Source of the DNA: Rhodospirillaceae bacterium
Lineage (GTDB): Bacteria > Pseudomonadota > Alphaproteobacteria > UBA7985
DNA length: 7,754 nt
Reading direction: 5' to 3'
Assembly (NCBI GenBank): GCA_002700865.1
Contig: PAFB01000146.1
Location: 1-7,754 of the forward strand
Shown: positions 7,301-7,754 of the stretch, one piece after another
Position numbering within the stretch: position 1 is the stretch's first letter
How the letters are laid out: every line of letters begins with the position of its first letter
Made by a program: the position numbers and the translations under genes
The notes under the pieces: model-generated
What the model was told of the DNA's origin: nothing
The model's database searches: none
The model's input: the letters and a program-made list of their open reading frames with translations, nothing else

Positions 7301-7754
7301 CCTTAGTCAAATTCTCACCTGCGTTGTCCGCACGCATCGCCTTAATCCTCACAGTCCGACCATACAGACGACTGAGTTGCGCCTCCACCTGTTGAAACAC
7401 GGCAGGAACAACAACTGCCATCTGTGATTTGTGAGTCATGGGCACACACCACGTGGCGTCGGAATAGTCATCCACACACACACATAGAAAACGTGAACCA
7501 TCATATCCCTGCGGCTCAAACGGGCCTGCAACGTCACAATGCATCAATCCACCTGGTTCAGTCGCTGAGCGTGCACTGGCCTTTCGTGAGTGATATGGAC
7601 AGAGCTTGGAGCGAACGCACGATTTGCACCAATGCGAATGAGAATGATTGCGCAGTTCCTCAACACTAGGAAATGAGTCCGAAGCGTTGCCACGCCGAGC
7701 CATATCTATCAACATCTCCATCGACCCCCCCATGGTTCGACCGTGCAATAGATC
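4341..7754 (-). CDS. Integrase - reverse transcriptase - RNase H part of copia polyprotein (5' end cut by window edge)
   Basis: Open from the window edge (GAT CTA TTG CAC, reading DLLHGR) to TGA at 4343-4341, 1137 codons; it is the continuation of a longer frame, so no start codon belongs here. Numbering residue 1 at 7748: the pre-integrase/zinc region with CKSC is at 1-60. The integrase core has D72 (MHCDVAGP), D141 (RADNAGEN) and E178 (QNGKCERK), spacing typical of copia. A typical C-terminal part (LRTFGCPVY, GIFLGFS, GYRVWD) runs to about 312. A Tudor-like module is at 347-406, then a Pro/Ala-rich linker and HRYPTRLKAR (487-496). RT spans about 630-875 with D715 (FDVKSAFLQ), SLYGLKQAPRLW and W803-VDD. 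RNase H has D981 (DANWAGD), E1024 (STCEAEY), D1060 (YEDNQ) and D1109 (LADIFTK). It copies the element RNA into DNA and inserts it into the genome. No frameshift or internal stop. Confidence 0.97.
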   Translation of the reverse strand, partial: DLLHGRTMGGSMEMLIDMARRGNASDSFPSVEELRNHSHSHWCKSCVRSKLCPYHSRKASARSATEPGGLMHCDVAGPFEPQGYDGSRFLCVCVDDYSDATWCVPMTHKSQMAVVVPAVFQQVEAQLSRLYGRTVRIKAMRADNAGENLTKELSEFLYSHHGGEKELTAPNSSSQNGKCERKIRQVFQMAKHALYYRRLPAVFWAEACRYAGQVLMFLPTKSNPNHMSPFQRLTGTKPNFDKLRTFGCPVYYAQTLAERAGHKLSDGTTVSPKLMPRGAPGIFLGFSPDHNGYRVWDPKRRQVVIRDAVVFDESFLPPLKSLSVDPLPDNPLAEHIGDPRAKVGTSTVDRYGYVGRVVSKCFGGRDFEGRVMSCDRCNSTGKIMYRVAYNDNDAEDLFVSELKSILVPLDIQGDDASLLQTDAEFLQRWLQHHNKTDESKSESTQAGGSSLAPCPESSACPAPVPVASTQAAPAPAPESIPPASALVQHRYPTRLKARAATAEHGYCVKSFSKYFGKGLFTAIADHFDEYACLASSIPYIVEQVRADRKDALSMSLNSVMATHIICIATSDGRLFTNLQRDFTGRELLQRLPPGEIKARDVPTYRSIEKAMRDPKYGKLWGDALLSELQKLIDNGTWEVVAVPFPRPSALNTVIALKCKQDGDGFAKELKVRLCANGAHQVPGINYEETYAPVVRAPTLRMQLCDAVSRKLYLAQFDVKSAFLQSEVDCDVYMNPIKYLHPGPAWGKRKYLLKLRKSLYGLKQAPRLWAGEFGKYLLSQGFRVSVADPCLYIRQTAVGYMTLTVWVDDVLVAYSSPSEWKAFAAETEERFPLSALSQLEYFLGMTIRQSSDRSWVEVSQEAYLEESFEKFNIANADSSRAMMPCAEGAGDQLREPSPFAVQDEETARKYPYRKLIGTINHAAQWTRPDVCTVLSLLARHQNNFTVSHWRAAKRLLLYLKNTKRKCLRFSCQAPADRELTGYVDANWAGDKTSSRSRTGLIMMCANGPVLWKSALQPVVALSTCEAEYIAANAIAREAEWARMCHADLLNPSNISAPVRVYEDNQGCIALAKNFMVTKRSKHIRIRYHYVRQQIREGIISLEYIASSLNLADIFTKVVKLADFIRHRDTIVKDPVQGS
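4343..4363 (-). other. Inverted repeat over the end of pol
   Basis: Perfect 7-bp inverted repeat AGGACCC...GGGTCCT with a 7-base loop, covering the last codons of pol and abutting the TGA. In the RNA it would form a GC-rich hairpin. It could be incidental, part of a 3' processing signal, or structure near the polypurine tract. Confidence 0.4.
4410..4826 (-). other. RNase H domain (copia type)
   Basis: Pol residues about 975-1113. The acidic catalytic residues are all present in standard contexts: YVDANWAGD, STCEAEYIA, YEDNQGCIALA and NLADIFTK. The conserved RSKHIRIRYHYVR lies before the last. The domain removes RNA from the RNA-DNA hybrid during reverse transcription. It lies at the end of the polyprotein, as in other copia elements. 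Confidence 0.96.
5124..5861 (-). other. Copia reverse transcriptase domain
   Basis: Pol residues about 630-875. It starts at NGTWEVV and contains RLCANGAHQVPGINYEETYA, AQFDVKSAFLQ (catalytic D715), LRKSLYGLKQAPRLW and the active-site pair in WVDD (D805, D806; bases 5342-5331), then LEYFLGM. The usual motif is YVDD, so Trp at the first position is a departure. Both catalytic Asp are kept and the domain looks functional. Confidence 0.97.
6531..6710 (-). other. Tudor/chromo-like module after the integrase
   Basis: Pol residues 347-406. The order of features is GRVVSKCFGGRDFEGRVMS, then CDRCNSTGK, then YRVAYNDNDAEDLFVSEL. This fits the pattern of Tudor-like folds in plant and protist chromatin proteins, where a 'G-x-V-x-K-x-F' strand and an 'F-x-G-x-V' strand are followed by 'Y-x-V-x-Y-x-D-x-D-x-E-D-L'. 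The position, between integrase and RT, is where gypsy-type elements carry chromodomains that steer insertion. I infer a role in binding chromatin at the target; the family match is by eye. Confidence 0.55.
7059..7754 (-). other. Pre-integrase and integrase catalytic core
   Basis: The segment begins LLHGRTMGG, matching the LWHxRxGH start of the copia zinc-binding region, although the second His is Gly here. A His-rich HSHSHWCKSC and a later C at KLC follow. The catalytic triad is D72, D141 and E178, with 36 residues between the last two. It would cut target DNA and join the element ends. Confidence 0.93.

Larger units (their letters stand above)
1..7754 (-). mobile_element. Ty1/copia LTR retrotransposon, one circularly permuted unit
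   Basis: All coding sequence lies on the minus strand and belongs to one element class. The frame from 7754 to 4341 carries integrase, reverse transcriptase and RNase H in the copia order, with integrase before RT. The frame from 3891 to 1 carries Gag, zinc knuckle and protease. A linear element would read LTR-gag-pro-int-RT-RH-LTR; here the pol end comes first, then a non-coding LTR-type region, then gag and protease. This is expected for two neighbouring copies sharing an LTR, or for a circle. Both frames are intact and all main catalytic motifs are present, suggesting a young or recently active element. No target-site duplication or host flank is visible. The family assignment is secure; which physical form it has is inference. 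Confidence 0.95.

Noticed and set aside
7743..7748. TTG at 7748 as a true pol start codon
   Set aside because: The frame is open to the window edge (GAT CTA before it) and begins inside the pre-integrase motif, so translation must start upstream, at gag.
1..7754. Overlap between window start and end that would prove a closed circular contig
   Set aside because: I compared the two ends and saw no shared terminal sequence; only the reading frame and domain order support a circular or tandem form.
1..7754. CRISPR array, tRNA or rRNA genes, bacterial promoters or insertion sequences
   Set aside because: I saw no spaced direct repeats, tRNA-like cloverleaf, rRNA-like sequence or transposase other than the copia integrase.

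Overview
The window is almost entirely one Ty1/copia-type (Pseudoviridae) LTR retrotransposon, read on the minus strand. This places it in a eukaryotic nuclear genome. The moderately high GC, the single intron-free reading frame and the unusual Gag would fit an alga or other protist, but I cannot name the host. No cellular gene, tRNA, rRNA, CRISPR array or bacterial-type operon is visible.

Layout in the direction of transcription (high to low coordinate). (1) 7754 to 4341 is an open frame that enters at the window edge and encodes the end of the gag-pre-integrase region, integrase (DDE), a Tudor/chromo-like module, a Pro/Ala-rich linker with the RYPTR motif, reverse transcriptase and RNase H. 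It ends at a TGA. (2) 4340 to 3892 is non-coding and should contain the LTR. Only one copy is present, so its edges are uncertain; two models are given. (3) 3891 to 1 is a second open frame of 1297 codons with no stop, leaving through the other window edge. It encodes an N-terminal Ser/Pro-rich region, a copia-type Gag, a CCHC zinc knuckle, about 620 residues of unassigned sequence ending in a predicted two-helix membrane hairpin, and then the copia aspartic protease (WILDSGAVHHY).

The order pol end - LTR - gag - protease is a circular permutation of a normal copia element. Position 1 ends on a complete codon and position 7754 starts one in the pol frame. Joining the window's two ends therefore gives one uninterrupted gag-pro-int-RT-RH frame of about 2434 codons, with protease-to-integrase spacing close to that expected. 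The window looks like one complete element unit cut in the pre-integrase region: a one-LTR circle, a unit of a tandem array sharing LTRs, or a collapsed assembly of such copies.

The most unusual points are the very long polyprotein, the membrane-hairpin-containing insert between nucleocapsid and protease, the Tudor-like module after the integrase, and the LTR-gag junction, where a half-tRNA-type primer site may overlap the gag start codon.
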